Source: Cheiracanthium punctorium
Lineage: Eukaryota; Arthropoda; Arachnida; Araneae; Cheiracanthiidae
Reading direction: 5' to 3'
Assembly: GCA_038373885.1 (NCBI GenBank)
Contig: JAWZYV010013166.1
Coordinates: 62,001-126,000 of the forward strand
DNA: 64,000 nucleotides
Below, in pieces: positions 1 through 13,415 of the stretch. The notes below the pieces were generated by a model, which was not told the origin of the DNA, did no database searches, and saw only the letters and a list, made by a program, of their open reading frames with translations. The position numbers and the translations under genes were made by a program. How positions within the stretch are numbered: the stretch's first letter is position 1; every line of letters starts with the position of its first letter.

Positions 1-726
1 AGTTGGCAAGTATGTGTTTTCAAACCTGAGAAAAGTATATCAGTTATCCACCTTCTCGCCTAAAAAAAAAGTTAAAATTAAGATTATTTAAGAGTAATTT
101 TTTTTCTCCCTTCATTCCCTGTCAAATTCAGTGTTTTGATTATTTTCCACATTTTCTTTTTTTAAAACAATAACTTGGATTCCACTTAAAATTATAATTA
201 TTGCTGATCCCCATGTTTCATAGCTAATAACTCCAATTCCCCAAAAGTTTTATGACATATTATAGACTTTCATAAGTTCTGTGTTACCATAGATGTAAAA
301 AGATTTACAATGTACAAGCTACATACATGTTTACAAAATAGCAATTGGTCCAAGTTAACTGAAAGCAAACGGCTGATCAGTGAAAAAGTTGGGGGGAAAA
401 AAAAGACGCTTTAAAAATGGGTAGGGAAAAGAAAAACTCGAAGAATTTTGTAATTCATTGTTAAAATCAAAATCAGTTGTATATTTTTCTGCAAAATTTC
501 CTCCAATCCTAAAGCCGGATAGAACATATTCTGCATTCCTGCCAGGATGTATTTTTAGAGTTTCGTATATTAGAGTTTCGTATTTGTTATGGTCAAGAAA
601 AAGTCAAGAAATCAAGCTTACTTTTTGTGGTAGACACCCTGTCATTGAATTTGACTTTAAACATCTGTGCCTGCATTGTTCGGCATATTGCATTAAAACC
701 CATAAGTTTGACTATTTGTTGTGAGA
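1..726. other. Downstream intergenic, nothing recognised
   Basis: AT-rich DNA with short A and G runs. The 88-codon open stretch from 458 shows no recognisable domain. Confidence 0.6.
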
Positions 727-1704
727 ATGAGCTCTCACAATCATTTAGATGATTCATCAAGATCGAGAGTAGGCTTGAACTTGGGTAGTCACAAGGGGAG
801 GTGGCATGATGATTACAAGTGTCTCAAAAAGTACTATCCAAGTTGTGAAATCAAATCAAATCAAATTGTACTATCATCAGGAAGTCCAGCCAAAGCCGCT
901 TGAGAGCGGTGACTACTGCAAAGGCTCACTAATTAGAATTAAATGCTTCACAACATAAGCTCACAATGGCCACAGAGCTTTCTAGTGACCTAGGTTACTC
1001 CATCTGGAAAAAAATTTTTAGGCCAAGAGTATACTGATGTCTTGCAGAGAGGGCCCTTTATTTGCGGTGGCACCTCTCCGTTTGAGTGCAAGACACTCGA
1101 GCTTGTTTGTCATGAAGCCAAGCACAAGTTTTGGACACACCAACAATGGGCACATGCTCTTTTTTGTGGTGAATCAAGATTCAGCACACAGAGCAATTGT
1201 GAGCATGTCTTCATGTGCTAAGAACAAGGAGTTTTCTATCATTCCTCCAGCACAAGGGAAATCGACCAATTTAGTGGCCAAGGAAGAGGTAGAATCTTGG
1301 TCATTTGTAAAGAAAAGCATGACTTTTATTTGTGTTTTCACCTCACAGGATTATTGGAATGAGGTCCTTGAAGGTTATTTGAGAATTTCCGGGGATGCTG
1401 CAGGCCTGGATTTCCTTTTCATCGACAATTATGTGTGGCAAGATGTAGCTCTCATTTTTGATGATCTTGAAAAAAAGAAATTCACTGCATGAACTGATCT
1501 GCGAAGTCTTTGGATCTCAATTCTATAGAACATGTTTGGAATGGTCTAGGAAGAGCCATTACTCAATGTTTATGCCTCTTTCAGGACTTTACAAATGTTA
1601 AAAGCCTCATTTTTGGAAAAATGGGATTTATTGCTGCAAATGTTTCTCACCACCCTCATTAACAGTATGACAACTCAGTGCATGGTGACTACACTCCATA
1701 TTAG
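727..1704 (+). pseudogene. Tc1-like transposase pseudogene
   Basis: A dead Tc1/mariner-superfamily transposase. The 5' end reads MSSHNHLDDSSRSRV, the N-terminal signature of arthropod Tc1 elements. Around 1,110-1,200 pieces such as KFWTHQQWAHALF and ESRFS appear, then EVLEGYLRISGDAAG, then LDLNSIEHVWNGLGRAI near 1,510-1,555 (family: D-L-N-P-I-E-H-V-W), and it ends GDYTPY-stop at 1,704. The pieces lie in different frames and the helix-turn-helix region is mostly lost. The 151-codon ORF at 1,037-1,492 is one such surviving segment. Terminal inverted repeats were not found. Confidence 0.85.
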
Positions 1705-2234
1705 ATAGGCCTTTCCTAACATTTGATGGATCATGATTTGACTATTTTTGATATGATCAGTATGTTAGCTAGCAACTCACCTATTTTTGATATTGTTATG
1801 TTGCTGTATGCTTCCTCCCATGATGATATATCTATGTGCTAAATTTTGTTACAATAAAACAAACAGTTCTTCAGTTATCACAGATTTTGTGTTTGCCACC
1901 TTAATTTTGGACAGCAGTATATTTAACTTACCAAATATGGAAAGAGCTCCAAAACATTTGGTGAACATACTTAGTGTGTTATTGGCTTAAAGGATTATAG
2001 AGCATCATTAAAAGGCAATATAACAGTGAATTTGTTAAGAGTAAAATTGAAAATAATTTATACGCCTGTTTGTTTATTCTTAACACTTCCTTTTTACAAG
2101 CTCTACATGTTAGACCTTGAAACTTGCACCTTCAAAATAATTGTTTTTTAAGATAGAAAATTAGAGATGCTATTTGTATGTATTTTAAAAATGGTAATAG
2201 CTCAACAAAAGTTTCCTTTTTTTACTGTCTGTGC

Positions 2235-2647
2235 CAGTGTTTCTCAACATGTGTGCCTTAAGAGATTGACTAATGTGACGCAAAGGTTTTTGAAAAATTA
2301 TTAAAATGTCATCAGTAATATGGCATTTTCTATTTATGTGCTGTCTCGTTCACTTTATCTGAGCTATACGCTATGAAGCGCAAAACTTTCATTTCATATC
2401 ATGGAAAGCCATTCTGCCAATATTTGAAAGAACTGTTTGCAGCAAGACCCATGCAAAACACAGGCTCAGCTCTGTCATTGAGGGTTTTATTTATTTATTT
2501 ATTTTTTTAAATAAATAATTTTTTTAGTTATTTATATTTCTCAATTTTTTATTTCATACAACATTTGCAATTTTTATATTCAGGTATGCCGCAAATAATT
2601 CTAGATATATCCAGTGAGGCGTCAATCAAAAAAGGTTGAGGAACACA
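2235..2647. mobile_element. hAT-like MITE
   Basis: About 410 bp bounded by inverted ends: cagtgtttctcaac on the left and ggttgaggaacac on the right. This is the usual C-A-G-N-G-N-T-T-C-T-C-A-A-C terminus of hAT elements. No coding capacity and no clear 8-bp target duplication. Confidence 0.6.
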
Positions 2648-4425
2648 CATATTTTTTTTAAAAACCCTTAATTTTAAAAAACACTCATGCCCATAACTTA
2701 GATTTAACATTTACTCTTAAATCTAACTCAGACTGATATGATGATAGCACAGTATAATATTAAATGTACATTAGCACTAGATTTATTTATTTTATTTTTT
2801 TCCTAAAAGCAGCATTCAAGTTCAAAATGAAATAGATTTTCTTATTTATTTCAATTAAGTAGCTAAGAAAAAGAAAATGTAACTCTTCTGATAATAACTT
2901 AATTCAGTGAACTCTTTAAAATCAACTATTTCTGAAAACAATAATTGTAATTAAGGAAAACAGGCTCTAAATAATGTAAGCTTTGAAAGGAAAAAATATT
3001 TTATGATAAGCCTATTTGTCAGCATAAAATATAGGTGTATTGTAGTGAAAACTGTAGTTCAATGAACAAACAAACAAACACACACAAAAAAAAAGGCTTG
3101 GACTTTAGAAGATTATAAATAAATAAAATAATGAAATAGCCACCTGCTATGATTTACAAGCATGGACATTGCATAAAGCTCTTTCTAGAATTTTCTTGGT
3201 ATATATATTCTAATTGCTGTATTGATAATATTTTCTGCTTACATTTAAAGCTAAATTCTAAACACACTCATGAAATTTTATCATTTTTAATTAAATAATT
3301 TTGCCAAAAACCTCCAAGGTTAATGGTTTTGTCATTTTCTGATGTACTGTATTTAATTAATTAGTCTGACTGGGATTTAAAAGCAATTTTCAATCAAGAG
3401 CAAATAGATTTAAAAATTAAATATCCACTCTAGGAATATTCAATTGTTACCATATAGATTAAAAAAATTATTTTATATTGTTTTATTTGTTGGTAATATT
3501 GTGAAATCCTTTCAGGGTCTTATCTTAAATCAATACCCAGTATTGATTTTGCTGTGGTTGCTTCATTATGCTATGTGGAATGAGGACTCTTACAGTAGGT
3601 ACTAAGAAATATGATGAATCTGTATCTGTAGTACATTATGGGACTTTATAGTGCATATTTGGGGCTTGGGGTTTTATCTCTTGTATAAAATTAAAATAGC
3701 TAGTGCTTTTTAAAATACTAATTGTTTAGATTTTAATTAATCATACTATATTTTTACCACTAATTAATGACTATTTATAACTAACATTTAATATATCATT
3801 CCAATTTTATTTTTAAACTATATATTAATTTGAATCATCATTCTCACTGTGACAAAATTATTTTCTTACTTTTCCTCTCAAACATTTTGATAGATTGCTG
3901 AAATATAAACACATGTTTAACCAAACATATTTTTATTTTCCAATGAAAAAATCAGCTCAAATGTGATAATTTGTTACGTACCAATGTGTGTTTTAAAAAC
4001 TTTTAAATATATGTAGTTTTATGTACATATTATTTATTAAAAAAATATCCAGTACCCTTTGTTATAGAAAAAATGAAACAGAAATGAAATTATAATGCAG
4101 TTCATATTTTATGAAAAAATATTATAAGAGAATTAGTTTTAAATATTTCTGCAGTTTATAACTGTGAAATGTTTCTTTTTAGTAGTTTTTCTGAACTTTA
4201 AACATAGCTGTCTTCATAGGTGTTTATTATTAATATTTTGCCTTATTTTCCAAACTTACTTCATTCAAGATTGGTTTTACTTAAAGTTGCAAATAGAAAA
4301 TTCATCATGCAATGCTTTGATTTTATTACTTAGTGTGTTCATGGGAAGCACCCAAGAAGATGTAAACGTAATTTAATCATTTACTCTTTTTTTTTGGGGG
4401 GGGGGGTTATATATATATATACACA
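2648..4425. other. AT-rich intergenic, nothing recognised
   Basis: Only short A/T tracts and a (CAAA)-like stretch near 3,070; no gene or element ends seen. Confidence 0.5.
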
Positions 4426-5020
4426 CAGTGAAGCACCGTTTATGTTTCTTTTTTATATTTTTTATTATTTATATGTTTTTATGAATGGTCCCCATGAAAT
4501 CCATTGGATTTTAACGTTAAATAATTTCATTTATAAGTTTTCCTGAAATCAAAAATTTCATTTATATGTTTTTTATGGAAATGAACAGGAGAGAAAATGT
4601 GTGATGCAAGTTTTCAACCAGCTTTGACAGGTTCTAATTTTATGAAAGTATACCTAATTTCTGGCGATTTAAATGATAATGTGAAACAGGGATTTTTTAA
4701 CTATGTACAATGAATTTTCTTCTGTGCATTCACAAACAGCCATACAGCCGAAAATGATAAAATATTTTGTACATGCGGAATGAATAGTAATGCAAGTACT
4801 AGCTGTACATTAAATTCAGAATAAAACTGTTAGTATTACATATCATTTACATATTGTTTTTATGTAGTAATATAGAATTTTAATTTAAATCTGATTATTT
4901 ATTGTTGGTGATTACGAAAATGTACGTACTTTTGAGAATTTCGTTTATACATTTTTCTCTTTTATACGTGCCCCTCCCTCTCCCTAGTCCCTCGAAAAAT
5001 GTATAAATGGTGCTTCACTG
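4426..5020. mobile_element. DNA-transposon MITE with CAGTGAAGCACC ends
   Basis: 595 bp with 18-bp inverted ends, cagtgaagcaccgtttat and ataaatggtgcttcactg (one mismatch). Non-coding. The family is uncertain; a target duplication is not clear because the flanks are TA repeats. It resembles pogo-type ends. Confidence 0.7.
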
Positions 5021-6652
5021 AATATATCTATATAAATCTTCAAAATGAAATTGCAGATTGATTGATAAATTAAAACTTTTATGAACAGTGACCATTTCTT
5101 AAATATTGTTACATATCAATCGCATGCAGCAAATTTTCCTAACTGGTATTATTACTTTGTAACCTTTTTATTGGTTTAATTGCATGAAGAAAAACTAGGT
5201 GTCTTTATGAAACCTAGAAAGCCTCTTTTAATCTCTCCTCCCATATTTTACTTCTAAAAAATAAACTTTTTCCTGAGGCTTTCTTTTTTTTTGGGGGGGG
5301 GGGGGAGTAGGATGAAGGCAGACAAACCATATCATAGGTTGTTTAGAATCTAGAGCACCTGTATCTTATGTTACAATTTACTATACTTCTTCAATCCTTG
5401 TTAAGCATGCAATATAAAAATATTTATTTTGTGTAGTTTGTATGTCAAACTTGTGATGAAAAGATTCAGAGCTTGACATTTAGGCTATGAAACTTAATGC
5501 ATGCATTTGGAGACTTGCATGTTAAATCTGTTCTGCTAAATATGAGATGGTTGTTGGTGAGTGTAGTAGTAGAGTAGAGAACCATTCCTTTCCTGATTAA
5601 TATCAAAATTGCCTTGAGTGATACTTGTGCATTTATATGCCTAGCAAAAATTCCTATATCAGGATAAGGACTAAGGATTGCTAAACATTTCTGTTTAACA
5701 ATAAAGCTTATTGGTTTTATTTATTTATTTCAATTTATCTGCAGCTTGTGAAGGAAATGTTTTTTATTCTCCAAATATTCCTTAGCATATAAGTTTGACT
5801 GTTTGACTCTTATTGATTGTGTTAGCAAGCATAATATCGAAATTCAGTTACAATATTAAAGTATACTGCAAAAAATATTTAATTAAAAAGCTGTTTTAAA
5901 GAAAGGCTAAAATGGAAATAAATCATAATTTACAATCTTGGAAGCCATGCACATGGTGAGCAATCTCACATTTCAACAAATTTCATTTTAGGGAACTTTC
6001 TAATTAGGAACTATTCTTTCCCCTTGAAAAGTTTTTAAATAGAAAGCCAACTGTATTTTCTTATAAAGATTTTAGTGAATGGTATAAAACCAATCTTGTG
6101 TATGTTATTTATAACTAAGATGTATGCTATGAATTATATAACACCAAGCAGCTATTTTATTTTAAATTAAGAATTTTACATGTGATGAAAGATGTTAATT
6201 TATCCTACATATCTATTCAGCTTTAAAAGTGGAGCAATAATTCTATAAAAAATATTGTTATAACTAAATTATTTTTATTAATGAATTTTTGAAAATGTGC
6301 CAAAAGTTGTGATTTATTTTAAAATTTATTTATATACTGTTATAAGTTGATCAAACAGACAAAATTTATTCAGAGCTTATCACTGTGATATATTTTAAAA
6401 TGTCTATAGATCTGAGAGATATAATCTCATTTTGTTTATATGAAACATGTTACTTTTATTTTTTAACTACACTGGTTATCACTAATTAAGGAAATATCAC
6501 AAAAATGACAATTACTAAAAAAGTTAAATAGAATGTTATGAAACTGATCCACAGTATGCAACAGATAGTGACATATGAAAAGAAATTACCATACCCTTAT
6601 GTTATAGAAATAAGCATGGGTATAAAATCAACAAATTGGATTTGTCAATTTG
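5021..6652. other. AT-rich intergenic, nothing recognised
   Basis: Contains a T/G homopolymer run at about 5,283-5,306; no gene or element ends identified. Confidence 0.5.
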
Positions 6653-6674
6653 GTATAGGAAAAGTGCCTTCAAT

Positions 6675-6910
6675 ATGGAATATGACCACCTCCTAGAAGC
6701 AATGATGTGTGATGCTGTCAATTATGCGCTCTATCAGTTCCATTGGAAGTAAGAGCCATTGCTATTGCAAAGCAATTGCAAGTATGGCAAGAGTCTGAGG
6801 AGGATAGAGAGCCGCTATACATCTTAAAGAACTCCAGACATGCTCGATAGGATTTCATTCAGGTGATTGAACTGGTCACTACATGTGCTGAAAATAATCA
6901 TCCATGATGC
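6675..6910 (-). pseudogene. Tc1-like transposase C-terminal fragment
   Basis: Minus strand reads SPE-stop-NPIEHVWSSLRCIAAL, then YPPQTLAILAIAL, then a stop, then LLLPMELIERIIDSITH, which is the C-terminal DDE region of a Tc1 transposase (S-P-D-L-N-P-I-E-H-V-W). Just upstream IMDD matches the second catalytic Asp, with an internal deletion between. It has in-frame stops and is dead. It is not the same lineage as the copy at 727-1704, judging by the residues after H-V-W. Confidence 0.8.
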
Positions 6911-8290
6911 AAGTGCCCTGTGCTTTCTAGCTTTGTTTTTCTGAAGCAAAAAATCATCACCTATTCGCCTGGCAAGAAGAAGCATTCAATCATCAAGGAT
7001 ACCATCTCTATAGGTATGTGCCTTGAAGTTAAACCTTTAGGAGGGTACACTTCCCTTAGAAAGTGGGATAATGCCATTGTTGCATATAGATGGTGCAACA
7101 CCTCACTCAGTAATTGCTAGTGTAGCCATCGAAGAGACAACAAGTGTTTATTTTTAATGACTATCACACTCAAACCAATAGTATTTACATTTATTTCATG
7201 CTGCGATAACAGCTTCAAATTCCCACTATACTCAAACTCATATTGAAATACTAAATTCATGTTACATAAAAACTTAGTCACAGAATTACTGACATTTAGC
7301 CATCTGTTCACTTCTGTCTGATTTTCTTTCCTGTAGTATCTCAATAGCTCTTCACTGGAGTTCTTTGGAAAAATGGTGTCTGGAGGTCATTGTTACAAAC
7401 TGACTATCTCAGATTTCTTATCTTACAGTCACAGCAAAAATCGCAGGCTTGATCTTAAACATGCAATTTTGTTTATTTATTCTGGTTGCAATGCCACTGA
7501 TTTGCATATTGAAGATTTACTCAGCAACTTTCATTTTGCTACGTATTCCAATTTCATATGGATTGGTTTATTTTTGGGTGAGTTATTGCTATTTTTGTGA
7601 TTTTTCCTTAATTTTTGGAAACAAGTCTTGTATTTATCTTTAAAATCTGTGTGATTATTGATTAATCGAATATTCATAAGACAAAAAAAAAAAATATTTG
7701 TTTGGTATATTTAGACCAAAATTTAAATTTTTATCATATTTATTGGCAAACATAATAATTGCCTGTGATAGATGGTGTGTATTTTGTGTTACAATGCCTG
7801 ATGCAGATTATATTACATAATGTGATGACATCATTTGTTTAAAATATATCTTATTTGTGTGAGTGTGTGTATGGATAGTAAAATATTCTCTGGCCAAGGA
7901 TATTTATTAAAATTTTGAATTATTTTAATTAAAAAATATCATTTCCATTTTATTAATATACAGATTTTCTTTTTAGATGGAAATGCATCCTTTTTGTCTT
8001 TTAAAATTGATAAGTTTTTTTTTTTTTAATTAATTTTGGTATCACTAAAATGGACATTAAATTCTGCAAAATTACTTCAATATGACAATACAAAATGATT
8101 TTTATGCTACATGTTAAGCTTTATATAAAACAAAATTTTGAATTTCAGTTCAGAATATAAGCTAATAAAATATATATATGTACAATTAATTTAGTAAAGT
8201 TTGGTTTGGTTTGTTGCATCATAGCCATTTTATGAATTCAAGGTTTTTCACATGTAGATATTTAACTTTGTTTTAAAACCCATATTTAAG
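6911..8290. other. Intergenic, possible further Tc1 debris
   Basis: 6,911-7,350 is somewhat less AT-rich and may be the decayed front of the Tc1 copy, but I cannot align it. From 7,350 onward nothing is recognised. Confidence 0.4.
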
Positions 8291-8291
8291 T

Positions 8292-8550
8292 CCAGTGATG
8301 TAATGATTAGCACATTGTGCTGCCATGCCAGAGGTCTGAGAAAGGTTGACTATCTTTCTTCCCTTGAATGGGTTGATAAAATAAGGACCAAGCTAGCTTG
8401 GGAATCAAACACTGATGGCTTCCCTTCAGGCTTACTAGCTAGAGCATATGCTTCTGCACCCCAGAGCTCATGATTACGAAGGTATGGCTGGACAGTGCAG
8501 GACTTTGTGCCATGTTTGGGCTGTTGCGCCACTGAATTAGTTAAAACTGT
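8292..8550 (+). repeat. SINE-like interspersed repeat with tRNA-like head
   Basis: The head (cagtgatgtaatgattagca) resembles a tRNA A-box region, and the body is GC-richer than its surroundings. No good B box is visible, so it is either a decayed tRNA-derived SINE or another short retroposon. It ends against the hAT MITE at 8,560. Confidence 0.45.
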
Positions 8551-8559
8551 CATTCTAAC

Positions 8560-8684
8560 AAGGGCGGATTAAAGAAAAAAGGAATTAATGTAAAAGATCC
8601 TATTTTCCTTCCATAAAATGGATGTATATGTCAATCCTCTAACTAACCCCCCCCCCCTGACAAACTTGCATTAATCCGCCACTG
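8560..8684. mobile_element. hAT MITE with 9-bp target duplication
   Basis: 125 bp. Right end ttaatccgccactg; left end a degraded inverse (aagggcggattaa). Flanked by identical direct repeats cattctaac at 8,551-8,559 and 8,685-8,693, which fits the 8-bp duplication of hAT transposases. A C run of about 11 lies inside. Confidence 0.82.
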
Positions 8685-8715
8685 CATTCTAACCTCTGGT
8701 TAGAATGCAGTGGCG
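8677..8715. repeat. Perfect 18-bp inverted repeat, 3-bp loop
   Basis: cgccactgcattctaacc at 8,677-8,694 is the exact inverse of 8,698-8,715. The left arm is the right end of the hAT MITE plus its target duplication, so the right arm looks like the start of a second, inverted copy of the same element end. Confidence 0.9.
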
Positions 8716-10420
8716 AGCTCAACTGCACTAGGACCAGCGGGTGAGCTCACCTGCACTACTGTTATGTTTTGATTTCAGTCTAATGCATACTACTGTCATA
8801 TTCAATGTTTATTGTAGCTCGCAGATAACAGAGATTTCTCTTTCGCAACTTACTTGTCTAATTATTTATTTGTGATATCGTGTCCCCAAACCCACAATAT
8901 ATTTTTAGTTATTATTATTTTTTTTAAAGCCTAAATTTAAGTATGACTCCTCTTTAATACAGGACTAATATGCTTTTTGCAACTGGTACAGCTCGAATTT
9001 CAAATTATGAGGAGGGAGGAGGTGGGCAGAGGGGAAGAAAAGTCATTGCTATAATATTTCAAAAGATTTTTATAAAAATATCCCTTTTAATGTAGAAAAA
9101 AAGTTCCCGATTTTTTAAATACCATAATATACATACTTAAGTAATCCCTGAACTATGTTTCTTGTGATCAAAGTTTTACATTAGTATTAAATTAGTCCTA
9201 TGTTAAGGTTTTTTTTTTTGTGTGTCTTGAATTAATTACTAGGCTCATGAATATTGATGATTATACTGGACTCAACTTTTTAAAATAACTGTTGTTTATT
9301 TAACTAATAAAAATTATATTTCTATTGGCTATCAATAAGTATGTAGATGTAAAACAAATTTCAAATTAAATCTTAGTTTTTATCTGTGGCTGTTTCTGGT
9401 AGCAATATTGATTATTTGTTTTCATGCCATAATTTAAAAAATGCCATTTTGTAATTTTAAATACTTGCCAAGAAAGCACCTACTTATCATTCCGATTTGC
9501 ATGCGTAAATTAACAAAATATTTTCAAAGTAGTATTTGAATAATTATAATAGAGATGAGTGTATTTTTCATTTGTATATATAATTTTTATATATTATACA
9601 TAACATATAGTGTTATGTTTAGGGTGAGTTGCTTGTAACTTTTTTAAATGCTTGTAATTCATACACTGATATTATAAATAAATACTTTTTATGAAATTAC
9701 TATTTACTCATTTTTTATCAATTCAATCAAATTTATAAAGCTAGGTACAGGTATCAGAAATCTTAAGTCAAAGCAAAAAAATAAATAATAATAAAATAAA
9801 AAATACATTGGACTTTAACCAATATTTTCATATTCTATAATCAGATGGTGCAACCGAAAAATGGAAGATTAAGAATAAGAGCCTTTAAGTAAGCTGTGGT
9901 GTGTACAAAATTCCATTTAAAAAAAAATCATCCAATAATACTTTCATAGTTTTGAGCTAAAACTTCCTACAGCATTAATAAGACAGTCTTTATACTTAAT
10001 TGTTATAAGCCCCACATATTAAGAGTGAATGTTGAACCAATACCTTTAACTGCCATCTTGTGTTTTTGTAATTCTGTATATTCTATTAGTATGAGCATGC
10101 ACAGTATTGTTGGAACTTCCTTTAGCAATTAGCATCAGCAAAGGAAGAAACAGTATGCAAAATTTTCCTAATATCCTCTATAGCAGTAATTCTCATGAAT
10201 GTAATACTTCTCATAGTCTCAACTGAATTCCTTTTAGATTTATAAGACAAAAGCATTGATTATCACTATAACAATAATTATCTTTACAGTTATTCATTTT
10301 ATTACTTTCCGAACATGTACCTTGTATTGTAATCATGAAAAAATTCGAGATTTTGGTGTATTTACATGTTTTGAGGTCTTCTGAATTCATTTATGCTATT
10401 TTTACGAGATGTATGTTTGT
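8716..10420. other. Intergenic, nothing recognised
   Basis: Begins with two related 17-base segments (gagctcaactgcact and gagctcacctgcact near 8,716-8,757); the rest is AT-rich with no clear element. Confidence 0.5.
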
Positions 10421-10900
10421 GAGTGAAGACGATAGCTCTTAAACGGGGCATTTGATTGAGCTCAAATTGGGTATAAATAGGGAGTTTGTGCAGGCCCGGT
10501 TTCACTCACGGTAACGCTAACGTTAAATGACATTGGACAATAAAGCGCATGCGCACGCATAAAATGCGAAAAATGGTTGGTCAAAATACTCCGTATAGCG
10601 GATAGCGCTAGCGTAGGAAGAAACGGTATGCACACACTCCCTATTGTTATAAACCACCGTCGCAAGACCAGTACTGATTTTGGTGTGCATAGGACTTATA
10701 GTTTTTCTACAGGGCTACGACAAAGATTTCTTTTACATTATGGCATATGGGAAGAAATTCGTGAAAGTGCGCTTAAACGGCGCATTTGATTGAGCTTCAA
10801 TATGGTATATATGTTTGGATTATTCATCGATTAAAATTTAATTAAATGCTTGGTAATGATCTTAATCGTAAGTGTTCGGAAAGTTGAGTGGAGTAATTCC
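10420..10900. repeat. ~170-bp tandem repeat, locus 1 (about two units)
   Basis: The marker gcatttgattgagc recurs at about 10,449 and 10,782; subtracting the MITE inserted between them gives a ~170-bp period. Shares units and the terminal block gagtggagt-(n)-actccag-type sequence with the array at 29.75-30.7 kb. Confidence 0.75.
10480..10641. mobile_element. 162-bp mariner-type MITE with TA duplication
   Basis: Inverted ends gggagtttgtgcag and tgcacacactccc, with further internal match through the gaaac/gtttc segment. Flanked by TA on both sides (10,478-10,479 and 10,642-10,643), as for Tc1/mariner. Sits inside a unit of the 170-bp repeat. Confidence 0.8.
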
Positions 10901-13412
10901 AGATTTTTTAAATTTATTTTTTCTCTCTCACAATATTATAATAGGTAGATTTCACTGCTAAAATTTCTGTTGAAGGAAAAAAAAATTTTTTTTTTAATGT
11001 TGTTATTGCATCAAATAAACAGTAGTCTATCTCATTCCCTATCATCTCATCTTATAAGGGGTTACATCTTTAAAAAATTCAGTGATACAATACATTGCCT
11101 AGTCCAAAATCCAATAATTATTAAATATATGACTGTGTTAAAGAAAAAAACAAACCATCAAATGTTATATTTCAGCAGTGTGAAAGTATAATCTGCAAAA
11201 GACTTAGTATAATTTATTAATAATGTAAATACATTTGTACAAATAACTGAAATGCATGAATATAAACTATCTGACATATAAACAAAATGTACTATACTAA
11301 GTTAGATATCACAATTCAAAAGATATATACAAAAAGAGATGCAAACAAAAAATTTATAAAGCTCTGGAATTCTTTTATGTTACTTATTATAGAAAAATCA
11401 AGAATAGAAAGTGGTGAGTCATCAACTGTGCACTATTTCCAGATACTAATTTTAGTTTCCTTTTGTGACTTGTTTTATAGGAAGAGAAATATTATGTATT
11501 TGGCATGTATTATACAAAATAATCATTCATAGTCATATAATTTTAGTATAAACTGATATTGAACTATGTAATCAGAATATTTATTGTTTAGAAAAAAAGA
11601 AGGCAACTCTTTATCTGATAAAAATGACAAAATAAAATTAGTAATATGGCACAGGAAAAAGAATCGCAGTTAATAGATAAAACATATACAGAAATGCCTA
11701 TTCAGTTTTACATTTTATAAATGAAATTTCATCTACGCAAATCTAAAGACAGGGAATGAACTTGGCTAAACAAAGATATAACTTGCAACTAATATTTTTT
11801 TTTAATTTATTATTATTTATGCATTGTCTAATGAAATCTGCTAAAATCAAATGACCGAAGTCATTTTATAAGTTAAAATAAAGCCATTTTCACACTTTAG
11901 TCCAACCAACTAATTGAAATAAAAAAGAAACTTATTTGTTTTGTTATATTTTAACCAGGGGCAATGTAACAGAATTTTTATTGCATATTACCCATTTTTT
12001 TAAATATTTTAAAAACATACAGGCATAAAAAAAATTAAGCATAGAGCATTTGTTTTTTGTTTTCTGGAACAGTAAAAATTGGTAAAACTGAAAATATTTA
12101 ACATTTAGAAAAATTAAATATTACATTAATCTGTGACTATTTTATGAAATATGACAGTTTGTTTCTAACTAGAAGTATAAAATGTGTTTTTAAAATGCGT
12201 ATAATTTTATGGTTACAGCAAAGCATGACAAAAAGTACATTAACAGTATGGAAAGTAGCAACACAACTTATTAAGCATTAGTTTATGAATTTTCTAGGAG
12301 GGGGGGGGGGGAACCTACATTCAGGAAAACATGATGGTAAAAAGAAAATTGACAATATGGAAAAGTAACAGCACAAAAGTGCTTTTTAAACATTAAACAT
12401 GCAAAATTATAAAACATTGGCACAGAGCTTTACCATAGAAGAACGCTGATTGTTTAATGCAAATACTTTATGATATTAAAGAACGAAAATAAATACATAT
12501 ATATATATATACACACACATTATATATTTTATCCTTACAAAATGAACAACTTTTAAAATTTTATTCTTTGATTTGCAAGGACATTTTAACATATATTATT
12601 TCCATTTTTATATGTGTAATTGTAGAATTGCATCAGCATAAACACAAATGGCTTACATTACTTTTCATCAAATAACAACTTCTTTGGTTGTTTATGTAAC
12701 TAAAATTGTACTGTATACATTCATTTACACTAGACTTCACTACTCTGATAAAATATACTTACTTGTAACTATCATTGACACAAAACATCATCTATACCAT
12801 ACAGTTATTACAAAAATACATGAAAGTAATAAGTAAGATTTTTGAAAAAAAAATAAAAGCCTCAAAAAGCTTTTTATTTTAAATTATATTTTTAATAAAT
12901 TAACTGGAATTTTCAAGAATAAAACTTTTTAAACCATGCAGTCGATTCAAAAATCCTTTATTATTCCTTTTATTTCTTTTTAATACATAAGAGAAAATGA
13001 AAATAAAATAGTTAAATGCCTGTAATTACAAATTATTTTTCAGGATTGTTTTAGTATAGCATTTATTATTTTGTTCACTTTATGAATGTGAAATTCATAT
13101 TTTTTTTTTTTTAGCGAACATACATATAAAATATATTTTAGTTGTCTCAGTAGCTATTATTTACAAACACATTTAATAATAGATGATATTTTGTAGGCAT
13201 AGCAATCTCAGAAACTGGAAAATACATGACATAAATGTCTTAACACCCACCCTCTTGAAAGAGAAATTTATAATTATTCTATTTTAAAAGATGCTATATT
13301 AAGCAATTAAAAAAAAAAAAAGTTAAAAATGAAATGCTGAGTTGGTGAACATGTTAAGGGATAGTTTAGTAAATTTGAGATAATCAGTTCTTGTGTATAT
13401 TTGTTACCATGT
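10901..13412. other. AT-rich intergenic, nothing recognised
   Basis: Contains a G run near 12,300 and a short (TA)(CA) microsatellite near 12,500. No coding signal on either strand. Confidence 0.5.
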
Positions 13413-13415
13413 ATA

